A stretch of 64,000 bases of DNA from Acidimicrobiaceae bacterium (GCA_027306605.1 DAHUZK010000020.1:25897-89896); one strand, 5' to 3'; counted from the first letter of the stretch, positions 38,265-46,670 are shown. Notes: generated by a model not told the origin, from the letters alone. Numbers and translations: made by a program.

Positions 38265-40097
38265 TTGAAGCTCGGACGGAAAGAAAAGGGCGCAGTCGCC
38301 ACCAAGCCGAACGATCACCACGCGCCGGCGAAGGAAGGACCTTCGGCCGGAGGGTCTGACCCCATCGCGCCCAAGACGGTCTTGGAGGAGACTCCACGTC
38401 CTCGCCCGATGCCCGGCGTCGAGCCCTTCGGCGCGCTCCTGGTTCGTCGTGGACTCGTCAGCGAAGACGACGTCGCACAGGCCCTGGCCACCCAGGACGA
38501 GTCCGGGAAGAGGGTCGGCGAGACGCTGGTCTCGATGGGCGTCCTGAACGAGCGCGACCTCGTGCTCGCCCTGGCCGAACTGCTCGACCTGCCGATCGTC
38601 GACCTGCGACGAGACAACCCCGAACAGGGCGCTCTCGAGCTCGTCTCGGAGGAGATCGTGCGCGAGCACATGGCGATCCCGTACCGGCTCGACAACGGCG
38701 GCCTGGTGATCGCCATCGCAGACCAGCCGTCGCAAGCCGTGCAATCTCTCCTCGAGAAGTCCTCCGGGCACCCGGTCAGTTTCGTGCTCGCTCTCGAATC
38801 GGACATCCAGTGGGCCATCGACGCCAGCTATCGGGCGATCGGCGGCGTCGACCGCCTCGTCGAGGCCTTCGAAGCGGTGGAGACCTCCCGCCGGCGCGAT
38901 GCCGGTGGCGAGGAGACCGAGGTCGTCGTCGGCGACGATGCACCCATCGTCCAGGTGGTCACGCGAATCTTGACCCAGGCCAGGCGCGATCGTGCCTCGG
39001 ACGTGCACATCGAGCCGTCCCAAGACGTCGTGCGGGTCCGCTTCCGCATCGACGGCGCCCTGAAGGAGGTTCTCGTGCTGCCCGCCTCCATGGGCATCGG
39101 GCTCGTGAGCCGCATCAAGATCATGGCGGGAATGAACATCGTCGAACGCCGACGGCCGCAGGACGGGCAGCTGACCACCCAGATCGACGGCGTGGACACC
39201 GATGTCCGCGTGGCGACCGCCGCGACGATCTGGGGCGAGAAGTGCGTGCTGCGAATCCTCGACAAGAACAAGTCCGTCCTGCGGCTCTCCGACCTGGGTA
39301 TGCCGAGGGACACGCACGAGACCTTCTCGAACTTGGTCAAGGCGCCCTTCGGCATGGTGCTCTGCGCCGGACCGACGGGCAGCGGCAAGACCACCACCCT
39401 CTATGCCACCCTCGGTGAGGTCACCGACGCCACCAAGAACGTGATGACGATCGAGGACCCGGTCGAGTTCGTCTTCCCCGCCATCAACCAGATCCAGACG
39501 AACGACCAGGCCGGTCTCACCTTCGCCAGCGGCCTCAAGTCGATCCTGCGTCAGGACCCCGACGTGATCCTCGTTGGTGAGATCCGTGACGTGGAAACAG
39601 CTCGGATCGCCGTGCAATCGGCCCTGACCGGTCACCTGGTGCTCTCGTCACTGCACTCGACGGACTCCGTCTCCGCTCTGCACCGATTCCTCGACATGGG
39701 GATCGAGTCGTTCCTGATCGCCTCCTCGGTGCTCGCCATCGTGGGCCAGCGGCTGGTTCGCCGCATCTGCCCCTCGTGCAAGGCGCCCTACACCCCGACT
39801 CAGGAGGAGATGGCCTTCTACGAGGAGAGTGGGGGTCCCCAGAAGACGGACTTCTACCAGGGAACCGGCTGCAACTTCTGCGGCCAGACCGGTTACCAGG
39901 AACGGATCGGCGTGTACGAGCTTCTCCAGATGACGCCGGAGATCAAGCGCCTCATCGTGGGCTGGGCCACGCAGGACGAGCTGCGGCGTCTCGCCGTGAA
40001 GCAGGGCATGCGCACCCTGCGCGAGGAGGCCATCAACCTCGTAGCGCAGGACATCACGACCATCTCCGAAGTCATCCGCAGCATCTACTCCCTCTGA
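38265..40097 (+). CDS. pilB: Type IV pilus assembly ATPase
   Basis: 610 residues from the chosen start. Hexameric cytoplasmic motor that drives pilin polymerisation. Residues 54-106 match the MshEN layout (24-residue motif, 5-residue spacer, 24-residue motif: 'PFGALLVRRGLVSEDDVA...' and 'RVGETLVSMGVLNERDL...'), known to bind c-di-GMP in relatives. C-terminal GspE ATPase: Walker A 'GPTGSGKTTT' (~370), Asp box 'MTIEDPVEF', Walker B 'DPDVILVGEIRD', His box 'LSSLHSTDSVSAL', and the zinc tetracysteine 'CPSCKAPY'/'CNFCGQTGY'. Start uncertain: TTG 38265 has AGGA at 6 nt; an in-frame TTG at 38157 would add 36 Arg-rich residues. First gene of the pilus cluster. Confidence 0.93.
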   Translation: MKLGRKEKGAVATKPNDHHAPAKEGPSAGGSDPIAPKTVLEETPRPRPMPGVEPFGALLVRRGLVSEDDVAQALATQDESGKRVGETLVSMGVLNERDLVLALAELLDLPIVDLRRDNPEQGALELVSEEIVREHMAIPYRLDNGGLVIAIADQPSQAVQSLLEKSSGHPVSFVLALESDIQWAIDASYRAIGGVDRLVEAFEAVETSRRRDAGGEETEVVVGDDAPIVQVVTRILTQARRDRASDVHIEPSQDVVRVRFRIDGALKEVLVLPASMGIGLVSRIKIMAGMNIVERRRPQDGQLTTQIDGVDTDVRVATAATIWGEKCVLRILDKNKSVLRLSDLGMPRDTHETFSNLVKAPFGMVLCAGPTGSGKTTTLYATLGEVTDATKNVMTIEDPVEFVFPAINQIQTNDQAGLTFASGLKSILRQDPDVILVGEIRDVETARIAVQSALTGHLVLSSLHSTDSVSALHRFLDMGIESFLIASSVLAIVGQRLVRRICPSCKAPYTPTQEEMAFYEESGGPQKTDFYQGTGCNFCGQTGYQERIGVYELLQMTPEIKRLIVGWATQDELRRLAVKQGMRTLREEAINLVAQDITTISEVIRSIYSL

Positions 40098-40117
40098 GCA
40101 GAGACGGGGCCATTCCA

Positions 40118-41329
40118 ATGGACAAATACCGATACAGCGCCATCGACGCGACCGGCAACACGGTCTCGGGGATCGAGGAGGCCGTCTCGGCCGGCGCCAT
40201 GCACGTCGCGCTGCTCGAACGGGGCTTCCAGGGCGTCCAGATCTCCGAGAAGAAGAGCAGCGTCCTGCAATTCGAGATCACGAAGAAGCGGGTGCAGCGC
40301 AAGCACATCATGCACTTCTCCCGCCAGCTCAGCGTGTTCGTCCGGGCCGGCATCCCGATCATGGAGGCATTGGAGGTCATCGCCGAAGAGACTCCCGACA
40401 AACTCCTCAAGAAGGCGATCTACGACATGCTCGAGCGGCTGCAGTCGGGCGACACCTTCGCCTCCGCCGCAGCAGCGCATCCCGAGGCCTTCCCGAACTT
40501 CTACGTCGGCATCCTCTCCTCCGCCGAGCTGACCGGAAACCTCGACGCGGTCTTGGACCAGCTGGCCGACTACCTGGAGCGGGACATCGAGGCTCGTTCC
40601 AAGGTGACCTCCGCCATGATCTACCCGGCAGTTGTCGCCGTCATGGCGGTGGCCGTCGTGATCATCCTGGCCACCTTCGTCATGCCCAAATTCGTCGTGT
40701 TCTTCAAGTCCTTCAACGCCAAGCTCCCCCTCCCGACTCGGATGCTGCTCGGCGTGTCGAACTTCTTCAGCCATTACTGGTGGGCCATCTTCGGCGGCAT
40801 CATCCTGCTGATCGTGGCGGGGATCGCCGTGCGTCGGTCACGTGCCGGCAAGGCATGGTTGGACTCGGTCATCCTCAAGCTGCCGATCCTGGGCGACCTG
40901 GTGCGTACGGCGATCATCGAGCGTGTCTGCCGCATCCTCTCCTCAATGATCCGTGCCGGCGTGGGACTGCCCGACGCCATGCGGGTGACCGCGGACTCCG
41001 CCAACAACGCCGTCTACCGTGAAGGTCTCAACCACGTCCGAGAGGAGATGATGGAGGGGCAGGGACTCGCCGAGCCCCTTTCCCGGACCCACCTCTTCCC
41101 CGGCGCCGCCCGGCAGATGTTCCGCGTGGGCGAGGAGACCGGGACCCTGGACGCACAGCTCGCCACGGCGGCCGCGTTCTACGACCGCGAGCTCGACGTC
41201 AAGCTCAAGCGTTTCACGTCGCTCTTCGAGCCGGCCGTCATCATCTTCATGGGCGTGATCGTGGGCTTCGTCGCCGTGGCGCTGGTGTCTGCCATGTACG
41301 GCATCTACCACCAGGTCAAGGTGCAGTAG
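40118..41329 (+). CDS. pilC: Type IV pilus inner-membrane platform protein
   Basis: 403 residues, T2SSF family. Two homologous helical domains ('HFSRQLSVFVRAGIPIMEALE' and 'RVCRILSSMIRAGVGLPDAM') each followed by membrane helices, ending with 'AVIIFMGVIVGFVAVALVSA'. It couples PilB/PilT motion to the pilin. ATG at 40118 lies 20 bp after pilB; translation is likely coupled. Length and layout are normal. Confidence 0.93.
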   Translation: MDKYRYSAIDATGNTVSGIEEAVSAGAMHVALLERGFQGVQISEKKSSVLQFEITKKRVQRKHIMHFSRQLSVFVRAGIPIMEALEVIAEETPDKLLKKAIYDMLERLQSGDTFASAAAAHPEAFPNFYVGILSSAELTGNLDAVLDQLADYLERDIEARSKVTSAMIYPAVVAVMAVAVVIILATFVMPKFVVFFKSFNAKLPLPTRMLLGVSNFFSHYWWAIFGGIILLIVAGIAVRRSRAGKAWLDSVILKLPILGDLVRTAIIERVCRILSSMIRAGVGLPDAMRVTADSANNAVYREGLNHVREEMMEGQGLAEPLSRTHLFPGAARQMFRVGEETGTLDAQLATAAAFYDRELDVKLKRFTSLFEPAVIIFMGVIVGFVAVALVSAMYGIYHQVKVQ

Positions 41330-41390
41330 GCGCTCCGCCAGAGCGACGGCACCGGGGTGACCGCCGGGGGCCGGCATGTACCCACTGGGG

Positions 41391-41438
41391 TATCGATCAC
41401 ACCGAATATCGGTCACACCGGATGTCGATCACATAGGA
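41391..41438 (+). repeat. Three 16-bp imperfect direct repeats upstream of pilA
   Basis: TATCGATCACACCGAA, TATCGGTCACACCGGA and TGTCGATCACATAGGA follow one another without gaps. Shared core T-T/A-TCGRTCACA. Spacing of 16 bp is not a full helical multiple but such iterons are typical of activator or repressor arrays. Confidence 0.75.
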
Positions 41439-41674
41439 CTTCCACAAGGACATATTTTCCTGACTTTCGTCTCGACATTGTGTCAATGCCGCCCTCAGCA
41501 ATATGGCAGTTCAACAAAAGAACAACGAAGGACAACCTCCAGTTCGGCACCGTGAAAATTCCCTCAAGTGCCGTCAGATGAGTGACGATGCAATAGGAGA
41601 TTAGAGCTCTCCCCATTGGCGAGGGAGTCACGAACAGCAGTCGGAAACAAGTTCCGGTTGCCCGACACTGAAAG

Positions 41675-41687
41675 GCGGTATAACCGC
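41675..41687 (+). promoter_or_regulatory. Hairpin between ribosome site and pilA start
   Basis: GCGGT-ATA-ACCGC (41675-41687) lies between the AAAGG (41671-41675) and the ATG at 41690. Folding would bring a distant ribosome site close to the start or block it. Confidence 0.5.
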
Positions 41688-41689
41688 AA

Positions 41690-42202
41690 ATGATTAGGCA
41701 TCTCCGCGACACCTATGCGCGTCGGAGGGGTGAGGAGCTCAGCGTGGAGTCGGGCTTCACCCTCATCGAACTGCTCATCGTCATCGTCGTCCTCGGCATC
41801 CTGGCCGCGACGGTCATCTTCGCCCTCTCCGGCGTCACCAGCCAGAGCGCGTCGGCCGCCTGCAACTCGGACGCCAAGACCTACGAGGTCGCAGTGGCGG
41901 CCTACGAGAACGCACCGCAGAATGCCAGCAACTCGCCGGCGACGACGACCAAGGACCTGTTGAACGGCATCGGCACCAGTGGCCCACTACTGCACGCGGC
42001 TGCCAACAACACGGCGTACATCGTTGCTCTGGGCGGCGACACCGTCACCAACAACTCGACAAAAGTCAACAACACCACGGCGAGCACCAAGCTTCCGACG
42101 GGTGCCACACCCGATGCCGTCTACGTCGGTAAGCCTGGCTCGACGTTGGTCAAGTACGACACGCAGGGTACGAATACCGGCTGCAACACGCCAAACCTGT
42201 AA
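41690..42202 (+). CDS. pilA: Type IV major pilin-like prepilin
   Basis: 170 residues. Long basic leader ('MIRHLRDTYARRRGEE...') ending in Gly, cleaved before Phe: 'ESG|FTLIELLIVIVVLGI', with Glu at mature position +5. A single hydrophobic helix is followed by a Thr/Asn/Ala-rich globular part with two Cys residues (in 'AACNSDAKTY' and 'NTGCNTP') that may form the pilin disulfide loop. Mature size is ~147 residues. Neutral, Thr/Asn-rich composition is unlike neighbouring proteins. Processed by PilD encoded at 44181-44951. A strong terminator 22 bp downstream suggests its own abundant transcript. Confidence 0.93.
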   Translation: MIRHLRDTYARRRGEELSVESGFTLIELLIVIVVLGILAATVIFALSGVTSQSASAACNSDAKTYEVAVAAYENAPQNASNSPATTTKDLLNGIGTSGPLLHAAANNTAYIVALGGDTVTNNSTKVNNTTASTKLPTGATPDAVYVGKPGSTLVKYDTQGTNTGCNTPNL

Positions 42203-42223
42203 CCGAAAACGACAATAGGTGAG

Positions 42224-42258
42224 CCAAAGCGCCCGGCCCTCTGGGCCGGGCGCTTTGG
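42224..42258 (+). terminator. Strong hairpin terminator after pilA
   Basis: CCAAAGCGCCCGGCCC (42224-42239), 3-nt loop TCT, exact complement 42243-42258: a 16-bp perfect stem, between pilA and pilT. It would limit read-through and give pilA a higher transcript level than pilT. Confidence 0.85.
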
Positions 42259-42290
42259 ACTTCACGGAAGACTTCTGGAGGAGAGGCGAC

Positions 42291-43388
42291 GTGAACGACA
42301 CCAAGATCGAGCCCATCGCACCGTGGTTGGAGACTTTGTGGGACCGGCGCGGATCGGACCTGCTGCTGGTGACGGGTTCCCAACCGCGCATCCGGGTCGA
42401 CGGGAAGCTGACCCCCCTCGAGGGTTCACCGGTCCTGACCGGAGAGGTGATCGAGGCGATCGTCAAGGACCTTCTGACCCCGGCGCAGGTGGCGACCCTG
42501 GAGAGCCAGAACGACGTCGACTTCTCGTTCAGCTGGCTGGACCGGGCCCGGCTCCGTGGCAGCGCCTTCACCCAGAAGGCTGACATCGCGCTGGCCCTGC
42601 GGATGATCCCCTCCGAGATCCCGACGTTCGAGGAGCTCGGGCTGCCACCGGTGGCCGAGTGGATGTCCCGGCTCCCCCGCGGCCTCGTTCTCTTCACCGG
42701 CCCCACGGGGTCGGGGAAATCGACGACGCTCGCCTCCATCATCGCTCGCATCAACCAGACGCGGTCGGTGCACGTGCTCACCATCGAGGACCCGGTCGAG
42801 TACGTGCACCGGCACGGTCTCTCGGCCATCTCGCAACGAGAGGTCGGGACGGACACCCCTTCGTTCGAGAGAGCCCTCCGCTCTGCGTTGCGTGAGGACC
42901 CAGACGTGATCCTGGTCGGCGAGATGCGCGACCTCGAGTCGATCGCGCTGGCACTGACTCTGGCCGAGACCGGTCACCTCGTGTTCTCGACCCTCCACAC
43001 CAACGACGCCTCGCAGGCGATCGACCGCATCATCGACGTGTTCCCCAGCTGGCGCCAGGACCAGATCCGCGTCCAGCTCGGGTCGTCGCTCGAAGCCGTC
43101 GTGGCCCAGCGGCTCCTTCCGAGAATCGGCGGGGGGATGGTGGCCGCCTTCGAGATCATGATCGCCAACAACCCGGTCCGGAACATCATCCGGGAGGGGA
43201 AGACGCACCAGCTGCCCAACCTCATCACGACCAACCAGGCCGACGGGATGTGCTCCCTCGAAGCGAGCCTGGCCGAGCTGGTGGCAGCGCAGCTGGTGAC
43301 ACACGACGACGCCCTCACCATCACGTCGCACCCCAAGGAGCTCGGCCGCCAGATCAACCTGCGCGGCCACGTCCTCGCCACGGCATGA
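42291..43388 (+). CDS. pilT: Type IV pilus retraction ATPase
   Basis: 365 residues. N-terminal PAS-like domain ('RGSDLLLVTGSQPRIRVDGKL'), then ATPase core: Walker A 'GPTGSGKSTT', Asp box 'LTIEDPVEYVH', Walker B 'DPDVILVGEMRD' and His box 'FSTLHTNDASQAIDRIID'. The 'GEMRD' and 'LHTNDA' wording and lack of the tetracysteine mark PilT rather than PilB. Lacks a canonical AIRNLIRE motif; the equivalent reads 'PVRNIIREGKTHQL'. GTG at 42291 is preceded by GGAGGAGAGG. Its stop overlaps the DUF429 gene (ATGA). Confidence 0.93.
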   Translation: MNDTKIEPIAPWLETLWDRRGSDLLLVTGSQPRIRVDGKLTPLEGSPVLTGEVIEAIVKDLLTPAQVATLESQNDVDFSFSWLDRARLRGSAFTQKADIALALRMIPSEIPTFEELGLPPVAEWMSRLPRGLVLFTGPTGSGKSTTLASIIARINQTRSVHVLTIEDPVEYVHRHGLSAISQREVGTDTPSFERALRSALREDPDVILVGEMRDLESIALALTLAETGHLVFSTLHTNDASQAIDRIIDVFPSWRQDQIRVQLGSSLEAVVAQRLLPRIGGGMVAAFEIMIANNPVRNIIREGKTHQLPNLITTNQADGMCSLEASLAELVAAQLVTHDDALTITSHPKELGRQINLRGHVLATA

Positions 43389-44104
43389 GCATGACGACGG
43401 GTCGCCGCGGACCTGACCTCCCCTACTCGTTGGTCGCCGGCGTGACGCCGTGCGGCCCGTCGTGGCTCGTGGCCGCGGCGAAGCTGCAGGGCACGATCTT
43501 CTCGCCCGAAGAGCCGCAGCTCCTCTCGTCCTTCGCCGACGTGCTGGACCAGCGGCCCTCCTACACCGTCATCGCCCTGAACGCGCCGGTCGGTTACCTC
43601 GACTTCCGGGCCCACGGCGGCCGGACGTGCGACCGCGAGGCGCGTTCGCTGCTGGGCCCCAAGCGGGGATCGTCCATCCAGAGCGCTCCCGTCCGTTCGA
43701 GCACGAACGAGCTCGAGTTCCAGGACGACCACCTCGACGCGATCAGCCGCACCCTGCTTCCCCGTTACCGCGAGGTCGCCGCCGAGATGGCGCCCTTCCG
43801 CCAGCGCACGGTCTACGAGGTGCACTCCGACCTCTGCTTCTACCAGATGAACGACGAAGAACCACTGCGCTACTCCAAGCAGACCGAAGCGGGCAGGGAG
43901 GAGCGGCGCGCCCTGCTCGAAGTGAGGTTTCCCGGCGTGCAGCGGATCCTCTCGGCCGAGCTGCCCGGAGCGACGCTCTCCCACCTCCTCGACGTCGCCG
44001 CGTTCGCCTGGACCGCCCGACGCATCTTCGCCCGAGCCGCGGTCAGGATTCCCCAGGACCCCGAGTGGGACGAGCAGGGATTGCGCATGGAGATCATCCG
44101 GTAG
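43385..44104 (+). CDS. DUF429-like (RNase H-fold) protein
   Basis: 239 residues. The conserved core 'APVGYLDF' followed by 'GRTCDREARSLLGPKRGSS' and 'FRQRTVYEVHSDLCFYQM' matches DUF429, a family predicted to have an RNase H-like nuclease fold but without assigned activity. ATG lies inside the pilT stop (ATGA), so it is translated with PilT. Why a predicted nuclease should be coupled to pilus retraction is not known; DNA uptake is one idea. No other DNA-uptake gene is in the window. Confidence 0.75.
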   Translation: MSMTTGRRGPDLPYSLVAGVTPCGPSWLVAAAKLQGTIFSPEEPQLLSSFADVLDQRPSYTVIALNAPVGYLDFRAHGGRTCDREARSLLGPKRGSSIQSAPVRSSTNELEFQDDHLDAISRTLLPRYREVAAEMAPFRQRTVYEVHSDLCFYQMNDEEPLRYSKQTEAGREERRALLEVRFPGVQRILSAELPGATLSHLLDVAAFAWTARRIFARAAVRIPQDPEWDEQGLRMEIIR

Positions 44105-44180
44105 CTGCTCTCCGCCGGCCGCCGCCCTTCGCCGGCAGCTGCCCTCCGTTTCGACCCGCGTCAACAGGCCACCAGCCGCT

Positions 44181-44951
44181 TCAGTGGTGGAACGGGCGCA
44201 GGAGAACCGGACCGGCGAAGACGGCGACCGCGCAGCCCGCGGCCAGGAAGACCCCGTAGGGGATCTGCTGTTCACGGCTCATCCGCCTCGTCGCGATCAA
44301 GATCACGCCGACGACGGCCCCGATCAAGTTCGCCGCGAGGAACCCGAGCACGACGTAGCCGACGCCGAGCCAGCCGAGCGCCAGGCCCAGCACCGGGGCG
44401 AGGCGCACGTCACCGAAGCCCAGCAGGCGAGGGCTGGCGAAGTTCAGGGCGAAGAACACAACGAACCACGCCGCCCCGCAGATCGCCCCGACGCCCAACT
44501 GGTGCCAGACGCCCGTGACGGCCGTCGCCAGGACGAGCAGCACCGCCACGATGAGCGAGTCGACGTAGACGACGGACTTGGGAAGGCGCAGCGTCTGGAC
44601 GTCGATCACCGAGAGGGCCAGGAGTCCGGCGAAGAGAGCGAGGAACGCCGGCAAGACCCAGGCGGTCCCGAAGCGCGCCGCCGTCCCGGCGAAGAGGACA
44701 CCGCAGGCGGCTTCGACCAGCGGATACTGGGCCGAGATCGCCGCATGGCAGTGGCGGCAACGTCCCCGCAGCACGAGCCACGACACGACGGGGATGTTGT
44801 CCCGGGCCCCGATCGGAGCCCCACACGACGGGCAGGCCGAGGGAGGCGAGACGACAGAGCGGCCCTCTGGGACACGGGCGATGACGACGTTGAGGAACGA
44901 GCCGATGGCAAGGCCCAGGAGGGTGCAGCCGACGATCAGCGCTCCGAACAC
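44181..44951 (-). CDS. pilD: Prepilin peptidase / N-methyltransferase
   Basis: 256 residues, membrane aspartyl protease A24. Contains the zinc tetracysteine ('CPSCGAPIGARDNIPV' and 'RGRCRHCHAAISAQYPLVE') that marks the bifunctional form, eight or so helices, and the two active-site aspartates in 'LSVIDVQTLRLP' and 'LGFGDVRLAPVLG'. Cleaves and N-methylates the PilA leader. Start is GTG at 44951 with 'FGALIVGCTLLGLAIGSFLN', normal for the family. Convergent with the pilT-DUF429 transcript. Confidence 0.92.
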   Translation of the reverse strand: MFGALIVGCTLLGLAIGSFLNVVIARVPEGRSVVSPPSACPSCGAPIGARDNIPVVSWLVLRGRCRHCHAAISAQYPLVEAACGVLFAGTAARFGTAWVLPAFLALFAGLLALSVIDVQTLRLPKSVVYVDSLIVAVLLVLATAVTGVWHQLGVGAICGAAWFVVFFALNFASPRLLGFGDVRLAPVLGLALGWLGVGYVVLGFLAANLIGAVVGVILIATRRMSREQQIPYGVFLAAGCAVAVFAGPVLLRPFHH

Positions 44952-45074
44952 CGACGCGCGTGCCTAGAACGCCCGCCTCGGGATCACGACGACCCACGCT
45001 ACCGGCCCCGATGGGCTCGAAGCCGGGATGGGTCTCCAAGCCGGACCGGAGGCGCCGGTCGGGGGTTCGCGGGG

Positions 45075-46058
45075 TCAGTCCTCGTAGCCGTCGAGGTGCG
45101 TGGAGTGCCACGCCCAGGCGGAGGAGAGGATCCCCTCGAGGCCCCACTCCGGGCGCCAGCCGAGCAGGTCCACCGCCCGCCGGTTGTCCGCCCACAGGGC
45201 CACGGGGTCGCCGGGTCGCCGCTCGACGAACTCGTGCGGGACGGGCCGACCGATCACCTTCTCGGCCGTGGTGAGCACCTCGAGGACCGAGGAGCCGACG
45301 CCCGTGCCCAGGTTCAGCACCGTGCTCGACCCCCCGCCCGCCAGGTAGTCCAGGGCCTTGACGTGGGCATCGGCCAGGTCGAGCACGTGGACGTAGTCGC
45401 GGATCGCCGTGCCGTCCGGAGTCGGGTAGTCGGTGCCGAACACCTGCAGGGGTCCCCGCCTGCCGAGCGCGGCCTTCATCACCACCGGCACCAGGTTGAC
45501 CGTCACGCTCCAGTCCTCCCCGATGGAGCCGTCCGGCCACGCGCCCGCCGCGTTGAAGTAGCGCACGCTGATCGAGCGCATCCCGAAGCAGCGGTCGTAC
45601 CAGGAGAGGACCTTCTCGGTCATCGCCTTGCTCTCGCCGTAGGGGCTCTCGGGATGGACGGCGGCGTCCTCGGCCACGGGGACCTTCTCGGGCGTCCCGT
45701 AGACGGCACAGGTCGACGAGAAAACGAAGTTGCCGACGCCGAGAGCGTGCAGGGTCTCGATGAAGGCCGCCGTCTTCGCTGCGTTGTTGCCGAAATAGAG
45801 GTGCGGCTTCGTCATCGATTCGGTGGGCGACTTGTAGGCGGCGAAGTGCACGACGGCGTCGACCCCGTGCTTCTCGACGACGTCGGTCACCGCGTCACGG
45901 TCGCCCACGTCCCCGACGACGAGAGGGACCGACCCGACGGCCGCCGCATGGCCGAATTCGAGCGAATCGAAGGCCACGACGTCGCGCCCCTGCTCCTGGA
46001 GCAGGCGCACGGTGTGCGACCCGATGTACCCGGCGCCGCCGGTCACCAGCACGGTCAT
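45075..46058 (-). CDS. galE: UDP-glucose 4-epimerase
   Basis: 327 residues, extended SDR. NAD site 'VTGGAGYIGSHTVRLL', catalytic Ser/Thr in 'FSSTCAVYG' and the Tyr/Lys pair in 'SPYGESKAMTEKVLSWY', 'RYFNAAGA' and 'IRDYVHVLDLADAH'. Interconverts UDP-glucose and UDP-galactose for surface glycans. ATG at 46058 follows GGAGGAG at a longer-than-usual 14-nt spacing. Same strand as pilD, 124 bp upstream of it; a pilin-glycosylation link would be speculative. Confidence 0.92.
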   Translation of the reverse strand: MTVLVTGGAGYIGSHTVRLLQEQGRDVVAFDSLEFGHAAAVGSVPLVVGDVGDRDAVTDVVEKHGVDAVVHFAAYKSPTESMTKPHLYFGNNAAKTAAFIETLHALGVGNFVFSSTCAVYGTPEKVPVAEDAAVHPESPYGESKAMTEKVLSWYDRCFGMRSISVRYFNAAGAWPDGSIGEDWSVTVNLVPVVMKAALGRRGPLQVFGTDYPTPDGTAIRDYVHVLDLADAHVKALDYLAGGGSSTVLNLGTGVGSSVLEVLTTAEKVIGRPVPHEFVERRPGDPVALWADNRRAVDLLGWRPEWGLEGILSSAWAWHSTHLDGYED

Positions 46059-46285
46059 CGCGTCAGGCTTCTCCTCCGGGACTCGGGGCAATCCGATGCA
46101 CCCACTGAGATCCCGATCCTAACGATCGGCTGCCGGGACACACGGCTCCCCCGCAGGCGGCCCGGCGGAACGAAGACAGACGACGAAGACAGACTCAGCC
46201 GTGCAACGATAGGCCGATCGAGCCGCACCGCACCCAGCCTCCAGATCCGCTCCCGGAGAAGCCGCCGGAGGACGACCCGTCCCCG

Positions 46286-46597
46286 GTGCCGAGGTCCGAC
46301 GCGTGCGACGAAGAGCGAGGAACAGACGACAGCCCGGGGGACGAGGAGGGGGGCGCTGAGGGTGGCGCGGCATTCGACCGCTGGCGTCGGGGCTCGGCGC
46401 TCGGCGCCGTGGGTACCGGTGTGGCGCGGGGCCTCCAGGCCGTCTTCGCCCCGCCCGTGGACGAGCCCGTCATCGTGGCCTCGGCTCCGGGCGACCCGCC
46501 GGGTGCCGAGGACCGGCTCCGGGTGATCCTCGATCCCGACGACCCGACGAAGGCCGTCGCCATCGTCCCGGAAAAGGGCGACCCGCCTCCCGCCTGA
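46286..46597 (+). CDS. Small acidic protein of unknown function
   Basis: 103 residues. Acidic disordered N-terminus ('DACDEERGTDDSPGDEEGG'), then 'FDRWRRGSALGAVGTGVARG' and 'LQAVFAPPVDEPVIVASAPG', ending 'RLRVILDPDDPTKAVAIVP'. The central block looks like a real conserved helix-turn pattern rather than antisense noise, but I cannot name the family. GTG start at 46286; GGAGGAC lies ~16 nt upstream. Function unknown. Confidence 0.5.
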   Translation: MPRSDACDEERGTDDSPGDEEGGAEGGAAFDRWRRGSALGAVGTGVARGLQAVFAPPVDEPVIVASAPGDPPGAEDRLRVILDPDDPTKAVAIVPEKGDPPPA

Positions 46598-46605
46598 CCA
46601 CGTCG

Positions 46606-46670
46606 CGAGCGTTCGGACCGCGCTGTCCCGAGCGTTCGGACCGCGCTGTCCCGAGCGTTCGGACCGCGCT
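46606..46670. repeat. 2.8 tandem copies of a 23-bp unit
   Basis: CGAGCGTTCGGACCGCGCTGTCC at 46606-46628 and 46629-46651, with a third partial copy 46652-46670, immediately upstream of the P450 promoter. No spacers, so not a CRISPR. Confidence 0.92.

Larger units (their letters stand above)
41330..41689 (+). promoter_or_regulatory. Long AT-richer leader/promoter region of pilA
   Basis: 360 bp between pilC and pilA. From about 41440 the sequence is visibly AT-richer (roughly half AT) than all surrounding genes. It contains three 16-bp direct repeats (41391-41438), possible RNA stems (41638-41644 with 41662-41670) and a small hairpin directly before the pilA ATG. No gene is supported; a minus-strand frame of 99 codons here looks like chance. 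The region probably carries a separate strong pilA promoter, though I cannot fix its -35/-10. Confidence 0.6.

Noticed and set aside
41440..41690. c-di-GMP-I (GEMM) riboswitch before pilA
   Set aside because: Attractive by context but the conserved GEMM core sequences are not found.
41413..41712. Minus-strand 99-codon gene in the pilA leader
   Set aside because: No ribosome site, Cys/Leu-rich chance composition, and it would cross the pilA start.
44184..46526. Plus-strand open frame of 780 codons
   Set aside because: Antisense to pilD and galE, both of which have complete active sites; translation is Arg/Asp/Gly-rich low complexity.
46606..46670. CRISPR array
   Set aside because: Copies are directly adjacent without spacers and there are no cas genes.
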